Below the pieces are notes generated by a model, which saw nothing but the letters and a program-made list of their open reading frames with translations, did not search any database and was not told the DNA's origin. This document shows, in pieces, positions 1-8,058 of a stretch of DNA of 64,000 nt. The position numbers and the translations under genes were made by a program. Origin of the DNA: Micavibrio sp. UBA2137 (GTDB lineage Bacteria; Pseudomonadota; Alphaproteobacteria; Micavibrionales; Micavibrionaceae); contig DCXL01000004.1 in NCBI GenBank assembly GCA_002328415.1, positions 541,976 through 605,975 on the forward strand. The letters are read 5' to 3'. The number at the start of each line of letters is the position of its first letter. Position 1 is the stretch's first letter.

Positions 1-1596
1 CCCTGCGTTTCGATCCGGACCCTTTGAAATCGCCACCACAGCAATATGTTCGCTTAGACCCAGTCCATCCAGCACCTCCATCACAGAAGAAAGCTGTCCT
101 TTGCCACCATCAATCAGCAAAAGCGATGGCCAATTATCGGCATCTTGCGCCTCTTCTATGGCCTCCTCTTGATTATCGGCAAAGGCGCGAAAACGCCGCT
201 CCATCACCTCACGCATCATTCCAAAATCATCCGAGGCGTCGGCCTGTTTGATATTAAATTTACGATAAGCTGATTTGCGCAAGCCCTCTGGCCCTGCCAC
301 AATCATTGCACCCACCATATTTGTCCCACTGATATGCGAGTTATCGTAAACTTCAATACGCTCAGGCACATCGGTAAGATCAAAAATATCCTTCATTTCC
401 TCGAAAATTTTCTCCTGCGCCTCGCTTGATTTCTGTTCCCGTGCGAAGGCATCCTTGGCGTTCACCTCAACAAAATCAACGAGCTTTTTACGCTGCCCGC
501 GAGCTGGTTTGACAATATCTACATTGGCCTCACGGCGTTGTTTCAGCGCCTCGGCAAGCAACTCTTTTTCTGAAACCTCACAATTAACCAGAATGAGCGG
601 TGGCACAGGTTTGTTTTCGTAAAACTGGAGCAGAAAGGCCGCCATGATATCGCCTGCAGTTTCATCACTTTCATGTTTTGGAAAATAGCTACGATTGCCA
701 AAATTTTGCCCACCGCGAAAGAAAAAGGTCTGAATACAGCTACGCCCCTTCATCATATAAAGCGCATGGACGTCAGCATGCTTGACCTCGCTCACATTAA
801 TCGTTTGTTTGGATTGCAGTGACGTGAGCGCCCGCAAACGATCGCGATAGGTGGCCGCCTTTTCAAACTGCATTGCCTCACTGGCGTCCTGCATTTTTGA
901 CTGATAACGCTTTTGTAATTTCTGGCTATCCCCATCCAGAAACTGACGTGCTTCCTCAACTTGTGCTCCATATTCCTGCTTGGATACATAATCAACGCAT
1001 GGCGCCGTGCAGCGTTTAATATGGTATTGCAAACAAGGGCGTGTTCTTGTTTCAAACATGGAATCTGTGCAATTACGGAGCATGAAAACGCGTTGCAAGA
1101 CGTTAAGCGTTCTGTTAACTGCACCAGCCGAGGCAAAAGGCCCGAAGAATTCACCTTTCTCTTTCTTACTACCGCGATATTTCACAAGACGTGGAAAATC
1201 ATGCGCTGAGGTAATCCAGATATAGGGAAATGATTTATCATCCCGCAGTAAAATATTATAACGTGGCTTTAACTTCTTGATTAAATTGGATTCAAGTAGA
1301 AGCGCCTCAACCTCCGACCCTGTGCGAATTATTTCCATACGCGCCGTCTCGGATACCATTCTTTGCAACCGCACGGGTAATTTATCAATATGTGTGTAAT
1401 TGATAACACGCTTCTTTAGCTGGCGCGCCTTACCCACATAAAGTACGTCATCATTATCCGCTATCATACGATAGACGCCCGCACTATTCCCGAGCGTCTT
1501 CACCGTATCCAAAATAACATCACGACCGCGCGACAAAGAAACCCTAGGCGCCTTCTTTTTTGGGTTATTACGTGAGTCTGGTGGGGTACGAGCCAT
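1..1596 (-). CDS. uvrC: UvrABC system protein C, N-terminal 532 residues (cut by window edge)
   Basis: This is the dual-incision endonuclease of nucleotide excision repair, which is recruited by UvrB and cuts on both sides of a lesion. The frame is open from ATG at 1596 to the window edge and stops inside a GPDRNAG motif typical of the C-terminal RNase H-like nuclease half. The N-terminal GIY-YIG domain is visible (GVYRM, then VLYVGKA, then the RVINYT segment). A UVR motif, where UvrB binds, lies near residues 230-265, and NSHISGTN marks the start of the second nuclease region. UvrC proteins are usually 600-650 residues, so roughly 80-100 are missing beyond the edge. The other excision gene, uvrB, lies about 10 kb away on the same strand. 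I saw no alphaproteobacterial LexA box (GTTC-N7-GTTC or its complement) before the start. Confidence 0.95.
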   Translation of the reverse strand, partial: MARTPPDSRNNPKKKAPRVSLSRGRDVILDTVKTLGNSAGVYRMIADNDDVLYVGKARQLKKRVINYTHIDKLPVRLQRMVSETARMEIIRTGSEVEALLLESNLIKKLKPRYNILLRDDKSFPYIWITSAHDFPRLVKYRGSKKEKGEFFGPFASAGAVNRTLNVLQRVFMLRNCTDSMFETRTRPCLQYHIKRCTAPCVDYVSKQEYGAQVEEARQFLDGDSQKLQKRYQSKMQDASEAMQFEKAATYRDRLRALTSLQSKQTINVSEVKHADVHALYMMKGRSCIQTFFFRGGQNFGNRSYFPKHESDETAGDIMAAFLLQFYENKPVPPLILVNCEVSEKELLAEALKQRREANVDIVKPARGQRKKLVDFVEVNAKDAFAREQKSSEAQEKIFEEMKDIFDLTDVPERIEVYDNSHISGTNMVGAMIVAGPEGLRKSAYRKFNIKQADASDDFGMMREVMERRFRAFADNQEEAIEEAQDADNWPSLLLIDGGKGQLSSVMEVLDGLGLSEHIAVVAISKGPDRNAG

Positions 1597-1748
1597 ATGT
1601 TTTATCTAGCCTGAAAGCATTTGCAGAACAAGGGCTATAAGATATTTATGAAAAAACATTTGACAAAAATAAAAACTTTGTTACAAATCTGAAACAATTG
1701 ATAGTATGCAACTATCTAAAACTATAAAAATAACATGTGGGGAAAAAC

Positions 1749-2330
1749 ATGAAACTTATGACTGCGTCAGGTGCTGTCCTTTATGAAGGACGCGCCTCTT
1801 CTTTTGCCGAGTTAACGCTTCAGGCAATGAATGAAAATTGTGATCTTAGAAACACAGATTTCAGTAACTGCGATTTATCACACATAACATTGGATGGCAT
1901 GGACCTCTCTGGATGCCACTTCAACAACACCAATCTGACTGGGGCAAATCTGTCCGAATGTCGATTTGACCAAGCGCGTTTTAAAAGTACGCTTCTTTAT
2001 GATGCGTGTTTTTGCGAGTCCGAATTTAAAGACACACACTTTATAGATTGTCACTTTGCAGAAAGTGACTTTGCACATGCAAAGCTCTCACACTGCATCT
2101 TTTCAAGCTCACATTTCATGGATATTAATTTGCATCATGCAGAGCTTCATAACGTGCTTTACAGGTATCGGAACACATTAGTAAAAATGACACATGCACC
2201 ACTTATCCTTAAAACAGCACATGGGAACATCCTCCACTTAGATGATGTAAGTTTCTGTAATAATAAGCAGATGTCAGACGCCAAACATGAAGCAATTCGA
2301 AATATGCTTCAAGAACTATATTTTACATAA
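1749..2330 (+). CDS. Pentapeptide-repeat protein
   Basis: A 193-residue cytoplasmic protein with no signal peptide. From about residue 31 to 140 it has tandem five-residue units of the A(D/N)LxX type (CDLRN, TDFSN, CDLSH, MDLSG, CHFNN, TNLTG, ANLSE, CRFDQ), in which the central position is Leu or Phe. Such units build a right-handed beta-helix, and some relatives (Qnr, MfpA) mimic DNA and bind gyrase. Many Cys and His residues sit at the outward positions. ATG at 1749 is preferred over GTG at 1737 because GGGGA lies just upstream of it. It is first in a same-strand group with a 72-residue protein and a MarR-like regulator. The function is unknown, and gyrase protection is only one possibility. 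Confidence 0.85.
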   Translation: MKLMTASGAVLYEGRASSFAELTLQAMNENCDLRNTDFSNCDLSHITLDGMDLSGCHFNNTNLTGANLSECRFDQARFKSTLLYDACFCESEFKDTHFIDCHFAESDFAHAKLSHCIFSSSHFMDINLHHAELHNVLYRYRNTLVKMTHAPLILKTAHGNILHLDDVSFCNNKQMSDAKHEAIRNMLQELYFT

Positions 2331-2386
2331 ATTAAAGTTTTGTTAATTACAACTTTGATATTCTAAAAGTTCTGGGGAGCAAAACT

Positions 2387-2605
2387 ATGGCAAGATACTA
2401 CCTTAAGGTGAATCGTGTGGGAGCAGCTTATCTCGAATTTTCTCGAGATTTAGGCAAAAAACCTTTGTTTTCTGTAAATAAATATAATAGAGAGTGGGTC
2501 ATAGATGTTCCGTTCGGGTGTGTCATATTAACACCAAACGGTGCACTTCAAAGAGAAGAACGATGGCACACAAAGACAATAATAAAAACGGTGAAAAATG
2601 GCTAA
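2387..2605 (+). CDS. Small hypothetical protein, 72 aa
   Basis: I do not recognise this protein. A good ribosome-binding site (GGGGAG) precedes the ATG. The product is basic with no membrane segment, and reads like a small beta-rich domain (YYLKVN, FSVNKY, EWVIDVP, CVILTPNG). Its 3' end overlaps the start of the MarR-like gene by 43 bp, which points to co-translation. It sits 56 bp after the pentapeptide-repeat gene on the same strand, so all three are probably one transcript. Confidence 0.6.
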   Translation: MARYYLKVNRVGAAYLEFSRDLGKKPLFSVNKYNREWVIDVPFGCVILTPNGALQREERWHTKTIIKTVKNG

Positions 2606-2937
2606 GTAAAGCCGATGCGCTTAAATTAGACACATTTCAAAAAAGCCTAAATATTTTCCGTGATTTAAACGGCGAATTCCCGTTGCAATATATTATAGCG
2701 CTCGTTGAAATTTCGCGTCATGAAGGTCTGTCACTTACCGATCTATCAAAGAAAACAAATCTAACCCTCTCGACTTTGTCGCGTATCGTTGGTGCGCTTT
2801 CTGACTATCGCGCTAATGGTGAACCTTACCATCTCGTTGATCTGCGTGTGTCTGCAACATCACGCCGCACAAAGGAAATCTTCCTTACAGACAAGGGGAA
2901 AGCCCTTGTCACAACATTACTCAAAAAATTATCTTAA
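2563..2937 (+). CDS. MarR-like winged-helix transcriptional regulator
   Basis: A 124-residue protein with a winged helix-turn-helix core. The recognition region reads LSLTDLSKKTNLTLSTLSRI, followed by a wing with basic residues (SATSRRTKEIFLTDKGKAL). The pattern of helix, TxSTLSRxV helix, then beta-wing ending in LTDKGK is that of the MarR family, which are dimeric repressors often tuned by small ligands. ATG at 2563 has AGAGAAG upstream; the frame is open further 5' but that part lies within the preceding gene. It closes the small operon 1749-2937 and is a natural candidate to regulate it. The protein is slightly shorter than typical MarR proteins of 140-150 residues. Confidence 0.75.
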   Translation: MAHKDNNKNGEKWLSKADALKLDTFQKSLNIFRDLNGEFPLQYIIALVEISRHEGLSLTDLSKKTNLTLSTLSRIVGALSDYRANGEPYHLVDLRVSATSRRTKEIFLTDKGKALVTTLLKKLS

Positions 2938-2955
2938 AAACGTGAGCCTAGGCTC

Positions 2956-2984
2956 TAGTCATTTCAGAAATCGAGTGCTATAAC
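2956..2984 (+). promoter_or_regulatory. Candidate sigma70 promoter of tRNA-Leu
   Basis: The -35 hexamer TAGTCA (4 of 6 matches) is separated by 17 bp from TATAAC (5 of 6). Transcription would start near 2991, about 30 bp before the mature tRNA, a usual leader length. A perfect 12-bp palindrome, GAGCCTAGGCTC at 2944-2955, directly abuts the -35. Confidence 0.45.
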
Positions 2985-3021
2985 TCACGCAATCTGTTTA
3001 ATCAGATGCAGATAAAATGAT

Positions 3022-3106
3022 GGCCCCATGGCGGAATTGGTAGACGCACACGACTTAAAATCGTGAGTCTTCGGACGTCCCGGTTCGAGTCCGGGTGGGG
3101 CCACCA
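3022..3106 (+). tRNA. tRNA-Leu (anticodon UAA)
   Basis: An 85-nt class II tRNA. The acceptor stem GGCCCCA pairs perfectly with TGGGGCC, followed by discriminator A and an encoded CCA. The anticodon loop CTTAAAA carries TAA inside the stem CACGA/TCGTG. A long variable arm and the T-loop GGTTCGAGTCC are present. A short T-run follows. It lies within a patch of unusual accessory genes, but I see no integrase or duplicated tRNA end nearby. Confidence 0.97.
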
Positions 3107-3115
3107 TTTTTACTT

Positions 3116-3526
3116 TCAGTTTTCGTTAGAAGTATTCCGAGACACAAAAAGACGCCTTCCATAGGGCGCTTTAATTTGATCCTTATAAGCATAAGTCCAC
3201 TCAAAGGTCACTTTAATGTAATCATTTTCGATTTCGTATGTGGTGTAAAGCTCTCTAAACAAGCTTTCAAATATACACTGACACGATAAATAATGCGCAC
3301 AAGTCACATGGAGGCGATATGCCTCATCAATAAAATGCTGATAGTCTAGCCAATCATCTTGCACCAATAAAAATAAAAGCGCCCACTCGCGATAGCTCAT
3401 ATCGATTTGATACTCTTGACCAGAGGGTGTACGCAAAGTTTTCACATCGCGCTTGTCGCCAAGCTTCTTATTATCGTTTTCACCTTGCCAAACAGGTTTT
3501 TCAAATTTTCCGTTCTGAATAATCAT
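3116..3526 (-). CDS. Hypothetical protein, 136 aa
   Basis: I do not recognise this protein. It is convergent with tRNA-Leu and ends only 10 bp after it. The start MIIQNG at 3526 is chosen because GAGAGG lies upstream; the frame is open to 3628, but the earlier start has no clear ribosome site. The protein is soluble and rich in Tyr, Trp and Asp (WALLFLLVQDDWLDYQHF), with two Cys in HYLSCQCIF. It has a winged-helix flavour (a helix with SYREWALLFLL), and the end KAPYGRRLFVSR is basic. It could be a small regulator, but this is weak. Confidence 0.55.
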   Translation of the reverse strand: MIIQNGKFEKPVWQGENDNKKLGDKRDVKTLRTPSGQEYQIDMSYREWALLFLLVQDDWLDYQHFIDEAYRLHVTCAHYLSCQCIFESLFRELYTTYEIENDYIKVTFEWTYAYKDQIKAPYGRRLFVSRNTSNEN

Positions 3527-3737
3527 CGTGAAGTGCCTCTCTTTAAATAATGGCACGGCCCTTTTTCGCATGTCTAACAATTCAAAAAAAATTCCAAACG
3601 TACCAACACTGTAGAGACAATTACCCACCTGATAGAATTGAATATGTTATTCGATATAATAAAAAATAAAGATAATTTAATATTAAATTTCTAATATACG
3701 ATTGACTTTTTTTCATTTGTTATGCAAATCTTATGGA

Positions 3738-4556
3738 ATGCTGCGTAAAAGACAAATTGATATCCGTGCTGCGTATGAGCGAGCCCTCTGGGAACCGCTC
3801 GATTTCGACGAAATTAAAGACATGTCCGTTTCAACACGTTGCGCCCTGATTAAAAAAGTTTTAGAGGCGCAGTCAAATGGAACAAATCACGAAAATGTGT
3901 TTGGCATGTCGCGTATTTCACTTGAACGCTTGGCAAAATCCTTTGACATCACAGAAGAATTTCATGACTGGCAATCCCGTAAAAGACGCGTCTTTACACA
4001 TGAGCTTACAGCCAATGGCAATGAAACGGGTAAACTAATCCTCGACAGTTTTCGGAATTGGAGCAGTATTAGTGTTGAGCAACAACAAACAGCTGTTGTT
4101 GAATCTGCAAAACTTCATGCGGCCTCTTATGCAGAAGGCGTTTGCGAACCCCTGCCCTATGATTACATCTTTAAAGACGGTGCGCTCAGGCGTTCTTCAA
4201 AAGGCGTTAGACTGGTTCTTGGCGGATTTTGTGGTGACGTTGTCACAGGTCGTGCAAACATCACACAATATATGCAACATGGCATGATGCCAAAAGATCC
4301 TCTTGATGCCTTCACAACGGCACATCATGAAACAACGCATCTTCTCCAACATTTTCTGGCGTGCGCGTCCTACCACAACATGATTACGCCGGCGCACCCC
4401 CTTCATAGAGAAGCCCTTTATTTTCGTGAAGTTGACCTCCACAAGGCGAATATCCCCAGCTCTAGCCTTGCCGCCTATCGTGCACAACCTTATGAAGTAC
4501 TTGCCGAACTTGAAGGCTCAAAAATTGCCTCAACAATACAGGCATTGGCTTTGTAG
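3738..4556 (+). CDS. Hypothetical protein with HExxH zincin-type motif
   Basis: A 272-residue protein that I do not recognise as a named family. Near residue 200 it has AHHETTHLLQHF, which contains HETTH, the zinc-binding HExxH motif of gluzincin-type peptidases. A possible third ligand is one of the Glu residues further on (YEVLAELEGSK near the end, or REALYFREVD). There is no signal peptide or membrane segment, so the protein is probably cytoplasmic. The N-terminal third is basic and helical. ATG at 3738 is chosen; the frame is open from TTG at 3702, but that region resembles a -35 element (TTGACT). It stands alone before the sigma factor gene. Whether it is an active protease is inference from the motif. 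Confidence 0.65.
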   Translation: MLRKRQIDIRAAYERALWEPLDFDEIKDMSVSTRCALIKKVLEAQSNGTNHENVFGMSRISLERLAKSFDITEEFHDWQSRKRRVFTHELTANGNETGKLILDSFRNWSSISVEQQQTAVVESAKLHAASYAEGVCEPLPYDYIFKDGALRRSSKGVRLVLGGFCGDVVTGRANITQYMQHGMMPKDPLDAFTTAHHETTHLLQHFLACASYHNMITPAHPLHREALYFREVDLHKANIPSSSLAAYRAQPYEVLAELEGSKIASTIQALAL

Positions 4557-4565
4557 CAGTTTTTC

Positions 4566-4599
4566 TTGACGCACCCAAAGAATTCTGTAAAGTACAGAA
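4566..4599 (+). promoter_or_regulatory. Candidate promoter with operator-like palindrome before the RpoH-type sigma gene
   Basis: TTGACG at 4566-4571 and TAAAGT at 4588-4593 are spaced by 16 bp, about 40 bp before the sigma factor ATG. The perfect inverted repeat TTCTGTA-AAG-TACAGAA at 4583-4599 overlaps the -10 element, where a bound repressor would block RNA polymerase. The hexamers fit only moderately. Confidence 0.4.
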
Positions 4600-4634
4600 A
4601 AATAAATAAATAAAAAAATTATGCGTATCAAATT

Positions 4635-5591
4635 ATGAGTAATCTTCCCGCCAGTTATTATGTGGCCATAAAAGAGGCACCCGTCCTAAGCCCTGAGGAA
4701 GAATTGCGCACATGGGACGCTTATTACAACGCAACAACCCGCAAGGGTAAACAAGACGCGCACAACAAGCTTGTTGAATCGCATATGCGCATCGCCCTTC
4801 AAGTTGCACATCAATGGCGTCGTTCTGGTATCCCTCTTGATGAACTCGTTTCCGAAGCCATGATTGGTCTCAACCTTGCCGTTGAAAAATTCGACCCTGA
4901 AAAAGGAGCGCGTTTTTCTACAGCTGCGACGTGGTGGATAAAATCTCAGGTCATGAACCATGTTTTAGAAAACTCCGCCTCTTTTCCATTGGGCAAAAAT
5001 GCGCTTAGCAAATTTCTATTTTTCAATTTTGGAAAAATCAGGAAGGAAATTTGCAAGGATGATCCCGACATGCCCGTGCCGCAATTAATAGAGCGTATGA
5101 CAGATTATTGTGTTGAAAATAACCTTGGAAATTCTTCTGTACGGAAAACTGTGAAAAGACAAATCACAGAATTCATATCAGCCCGTCTCCATCACAGATC
5201 ACTTGATGCGCCTTTAAACGATGAGAGCGCCAATCTTACATTAGGGAGCATGCTAGAAGACGAACGTCCGCGTGCAGATGAAACACTCGCCAAGGCACAA
5301 GAGCTCGAAATGGGACGTCAGTTCCTGATGGCGGCCAAAGAAAAATTCCATGATATGGGACGTGAACGTGATTGGGATATTTTGGAAGCGCGTCGTTTGA
5401 GCGAAGATAAATGCACGTTGCAAGATTTAGCTGATACTTACGGTGTCTCTCGTGAGCGCATCCGTCAAATTGAGGAGAAGGCGTTTGAACGCCTTCAAAA
5501 AATGGTCAAGACATCATTTGATCAGGCAACGATGCCCGCACCCGCAAATGCTAATGCGCGTTTAGCGTCTGCAACCAGAGCACCGTCTTAA
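4635..5591 (+). CDS. rpoH: RNA polymerase sigma factor, RpoH/sigma-32 type
   Basis: A 318-residue group 3 sigma factor of the heat-shock type. Region 2 is clear (MRIALQVAHQWRRSGIPLDE, then the GLNLAVEKFDPEKGARFS segment with the WWIKSQV tryptophans). Residues 123-136 carry an RpoH-box-like element (ALSKFLFFNFGKIRKE), by which this class is told from RpoD. Region 4.2 near residues 266-293 reads LADTYGVSRERIRQIEEKAF. Alphaproteobacteria often have two or more RpoH paralogues with split heat-shock and oxidative-stress roles; which one this is cannot be read here. The C-terminal tail of about 25 residues is Ala-rich. Its last 41 bp overlap the convergent PLP-enzyme gene. A promoter with a palindrome lies just upstream. 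Confidence 0.88.
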   Translation: MSNLPASYYVAIKEAPVLSPEEELRTWDAYYNATTRKGKQDAHNKLVESHMRIALQVAHQWRRSGIPLDELVSEAMIGLNLAVEKFDPEKGARFSTAATWWIKSQVMNHVLENSASFPLGKNALSKFLFFNFGKIRKEICKDDPDMPVPQLIERMTDYCVENNLGNSSVRKTVKRQITEFISARLHHRSLDAPLNDESANLTLGSMLEDERPRADETLAKAQELEMGRQFLMAAKEKFHDMGRERDWDILEARRLSEDKCTLQDLADTYGVSRERIRQIEEKAFERLQKMVKTSFDQATMPAPANANARLASATRAPS

Positions 5592-6456
5592 AATCATTTT
5601 CTTTCATCTGCGACCACATGGCGTAGGCCGATTTTGTCGTGTAGGTTGTATCAAGTGTGATGTTTGTTTGTGTCTCAAACGCCTCTTTGAAATCTTCTAA
5701 TTCAGCACTAATTTTGCCGTAACCCTTTCCTGCAAAATCGTAATCAATATCCCAGCCGCAAGTTTCATTATGAACACCTGTCTCATTCAGAAGAGTGCGT
5801 ACACGCTGTGGGAGTGATGGATCAGCTTTCACGGACGAGATGCCATGAACATGAATGTCCTTGTTATGCACAGCCTTAATACACCCCGCCATCGTGCCAC
5901 CCATTCCCACAGATACAAAAACATGCTGATAGTTTTGCAACCGTTTGCGCAAAGACACTGCAATATTATTGACTGCGTTTGGGGTTGAGGCCCCTTCTGG
6001 AATTAAAAACATTTCACCGTAATCCGCCAGAAGCTTATCAATAAACATTTCATTTTCTCGAAATTTATAAGCCTCTGGAGAAAGCTCCACCACCCTTACG
6101 CCCCGCCTTTGCATACGGGTAACAAGGCGCTCATGCGCCCCCGTTGGGCTTTGGCGGATAAAGGCCATTGCATTTAATCGCAAGATACGCGCGAGCGCTG
6201 AAAAAGCCTGTAAAGAATGTGATCGTGCCCCACCAAAGGTCGCCACGGGTATACCCTCACCCGCTTCTGTAAGATAGGTGAGTAGCTCTGGCCCAAGCTT
6301 GAGGATTTTATTACCTGAGACGTAATGCCCTAGCTGATCAAGGCGGAGTGCATCAAAGTTAATTGCGTGCCCGTGCCATGCGAAATGATGGGGTGTAATG
6401 GGCGCCGCGCGCTTTAACAGCGTTTCCAGATACGCCTTTTTATCCGCGCTTTGCAT
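5551..6456 (-). CDS. PLP-dependent enzyme, ACC deaminase / D-cysteine desulfhydrase family
   Basis: A 301-residue fold-type II PLP enzyme. The motif LDQLGHYVSGNKILKL contains the lysine expected to form the Schiff base (GNK). GGARSHSLQAFSA matches the substrate-carboxylate loop, and VGMGGTMAGC matches the phosphate-binding loop. PEGASTPNAVNNI and TTYTTKSAYAMW are family signatures. Members open 1-aminocyclopropane-1-carboxylate or release sulfide and pyruvate from D-cysteine; the sequence alone does not choose between these, and desulfhydrase activity is commoner in bacteria. ATG at 6456 overlaps the end of the upstream CinA-like gene by 17 bp, suggesting coupled translation. The 3' end overlaps the convergent sigma factor gene by 41 bp. 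It is a little short for the family (about 330). Confidence 0.8.
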   Translation of the reverse strand: MQSADKKAYLETLLKRAAPITPHHFAWHGHAINFDALRLDQLGHYVSGNKILKLGPELLTYLTEAGEGIPVATFGGARSHSLQAFSALARILRLNAMAFIRQSPTGAHERLVTRMQRRGVRVVELSPEAYKFRENEMFIDKLLADYGEMFLIPEGASTPNAVNNIAVSLRKRLQNYQHVFVSVGMGGTMAGCIKAVHNKDIHVHGISSVKADPSLPQRVRTLLNETGVHNETCGWDIDYDFAGKGYGKISAELEDFKEAFETQTNITLDTTYTTKSAYAMWSQMKENDFKTVLWLQTLNAH

Positions 6457-7195
6457 CAGCAATATTTTGAACTTCTTGGGCAAGTGTTTCAAGCGCCTCA
6501 ACATCTGTTCCGCGCAAAACAACACTCAGCGAAAATTGACCCTCGGCATATCTAGGGTAGCTTCCTATATCGATATCGGGATACTTATTTTGTAAATCAG
6601 TCAGCTCGTCTGCTAACTCGCTTTCACGCAAGCCACACGTGATTGTTTTGGAATGCACGATGTCCCCGCCCGCCAAATCGGTTGCAATATGGTCCATCAT
6701 CGCCTGCATAATTTTAGGCACACCTGCCATTGTATAAACATTACCAATATTAAAACCTGGTGCGCCAGACACGGGATTAGGTATGAGCGTGGCATCCTTT
6801 GGCATTTTTGCCATCTTGAGCCGCGCATCTGTTAATTCGGCCTCCCCATAATGGGCAAGCAAAACCTCATAGGCTTGCGGATGCTGTTCATAAGGCACAT
6901 CAAAGGCGCGCGATATACATTCGGCGGTAATATCATCATGGGTCGGACCAATACCACCTGTTGTAAAGAGATAGTCAAATTTGTGGCGCAGCTCATTGAC
7001 GCTTGCAATCACAGTCTCTGCAATATCAGGTATCGTGCGCACCTCCATCAGGCGGACACCCTTCTCTGTCAGTTTTTGCGCGATATAATTGGCATTCTTA
7101 TCCAATGTACGACCACTCAATATCTCGTTTCCGATAATTAAAACAGCGGCAGTTATTGGCTTTGCAGATTCACTCATCTTTTTCTTCTTGGACAT
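6440..7195 (-). CDS. CinA-like competence/damage protein, molybdopterin-binding (MoaB/Mog) domain only
   Basis: A 251-residue protein with the MoCF-biosynthesis fold. Visible motifs are AAVLIIGNEILSGRT, FTTGGIGPTHDD (GGxGPT-HDD signature) and NPVSGAPGFNIGNVYTMAGVP. These match the N-terminal half of CinA, which in other bacteria acts on ADP-ribose or NMN; the C-terminal NMN-deamidase domain is absent, as in the short alphaproteobacterial version. The start could be at 7195 or the internal ATG at 7177, which has a purine-rich AAGAAG upstream. It is divergent from map and overlaps the following PLP-enzyme gene. Confidence 0.85.
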   Translation of the reverse strand: MSKKKKMSESAKPITAAVLIIGNEILSGRTLDKNANYIAQKLTEKGVRLMEVRTIPDIAETVIASVNELRHKFDYLFTTGGIGPTHDDITAECISRAFDVPYEQHPQAYEVLLAHYGEAELTDARLKMAKMPKDATLIPNPVSGAPGFNIGNVYTMAGVPKIMQAMMDHIATDLAGGDIVHSKTITCGLRESELADELTDLQNKYPDIDIGSYPRYAEGQFSLSVVLRGTDVEALETLAQEVQNIADAKRG

Positions 7196-7251
7196 TAAAG
7201 GTAAACTTAACTATATAAAGAGGTAGAACTTAAACAAAAAAAAGACAAGAG

Positions 7252-8058
7252 ATGTTTGGATTACGTAAGACAGAAGAAGGTATTAATTTGCACGATGAAG
7301 AAGGTTTCATCGGGATGCGCAAGGCTGGAAAGCTTGCCGCTGAAACGCTTGATATGATTACAGAGCACGTAGTTCCCGGTGTTACCACTGAAGAGCTGAA
7401 TACGCTGTGCCATGATTATATTACAAAGGCGGGCGCTATACCTGCACCCCTAAACTATAAGGGTTTTCCAAAATCAATCTGCACCTCAATCAATAACGTT
7501 GTGTGCCACGGTATCCCAGGCGAGAAAAAGCTTATCGAAGGTGATATCATTAATATTGATGTAACTTGCATTGTTGATGGCTGGCATGGCGACACAAGCC
7601 GTATGTTCTTGGTCGGTGATAAAATCTCCGTCAAGGCACGCAAACTTGTTGATGTGACTTATGAGGCCATGATGCGCGCGATTGAATCGGTGCGCCCTGG
7701 TCAAGAGTTGCGCGAGATTGGACGCATTATTCAAGAGATTGCCGAGGAAAATCGTTTTGGCGTTGTGCGCGATTTCTGTGGCCATGGGTTGGGCCGTGAA
7801 TTTCACTCTGCGCCTTCTGTCCTGCATTATGATGACCCCTATACACATACAATTTTAGAGCCAGGCATGTTCTTTACCATTGAACCGATGCTCAATGCTG
7901 GCAAATGGCAAACAAAGATGCTTAATGATGGCTGGACGGCTGTAACCAAGGACAAGTCCCTCTCAGCACAATTTGAACATTCACTTGCCGTCACAGATGA
8001 CGGATTTGAAATCTTTACCAGTTCCCCCAAGGGATGGACAAAACCACCCTATGCGTGA
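7252..8058 (+). CDS. map: Methionine aminopeptidase, type I
   Basis: A 268-residue enzyme that removes the N-terminal Met from nascent proteins. The five metal ligands of the pita-bread fold are recognisable: IINIDVT (Asp), DGWHGDTSRMF (Asp), GHGLGREFHSAP (His), FTIEPML (Glu) and QFEHSLAV (Glu). The substrate His is in VCHGIPG. The length is standard for type I. AAGAG lies just before the ATG. It overlaps radC by 8 bp, so the two are probably translationally coupled. The divergent CinA-like gene begins 56 bp away, so the two genes share a short promoter region. Confidence 0.96.
   Translation: MFGLRKTEEGINLHDEEGFIGMRKAGKLAAETLDMITEHVVPGVTTEELNTLCHDYITKAGAIPAPLNYKGFPKSICTSINNVVCHGIPGEKKLIEGDIINIDVTCIVDGWHGDTSRMFLVGDKISVKARKLVDVTYEAMMRAIESVRPGQELREIGRIIQEIAEENRFGVVRDFCGHGLGREFHSAPSVLHYDDPYTHTILEPGMFFTIEPMLNAGKWQTKMLNDGWTAVTKDKSLSAQFEHSLAVTDDGFEIFTSSPKGWTKPPYA

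Noticed and set aside
2944..2955. Perfect 12-bp palindrome GAGCCTAGGCTC before tRNA-Leu
   Set aside because: With no loop it is not a terminator, and a single 12-bp palindrome next to a weak -35 is not enough to call an operator.
3702..3737. TTG at 3702 as the start of the HExxH protein
   Set aside because: The added residues are hydrophobic and unlike the rest, there is no ribosome site, and TTGACT there looks like part of a promoter.
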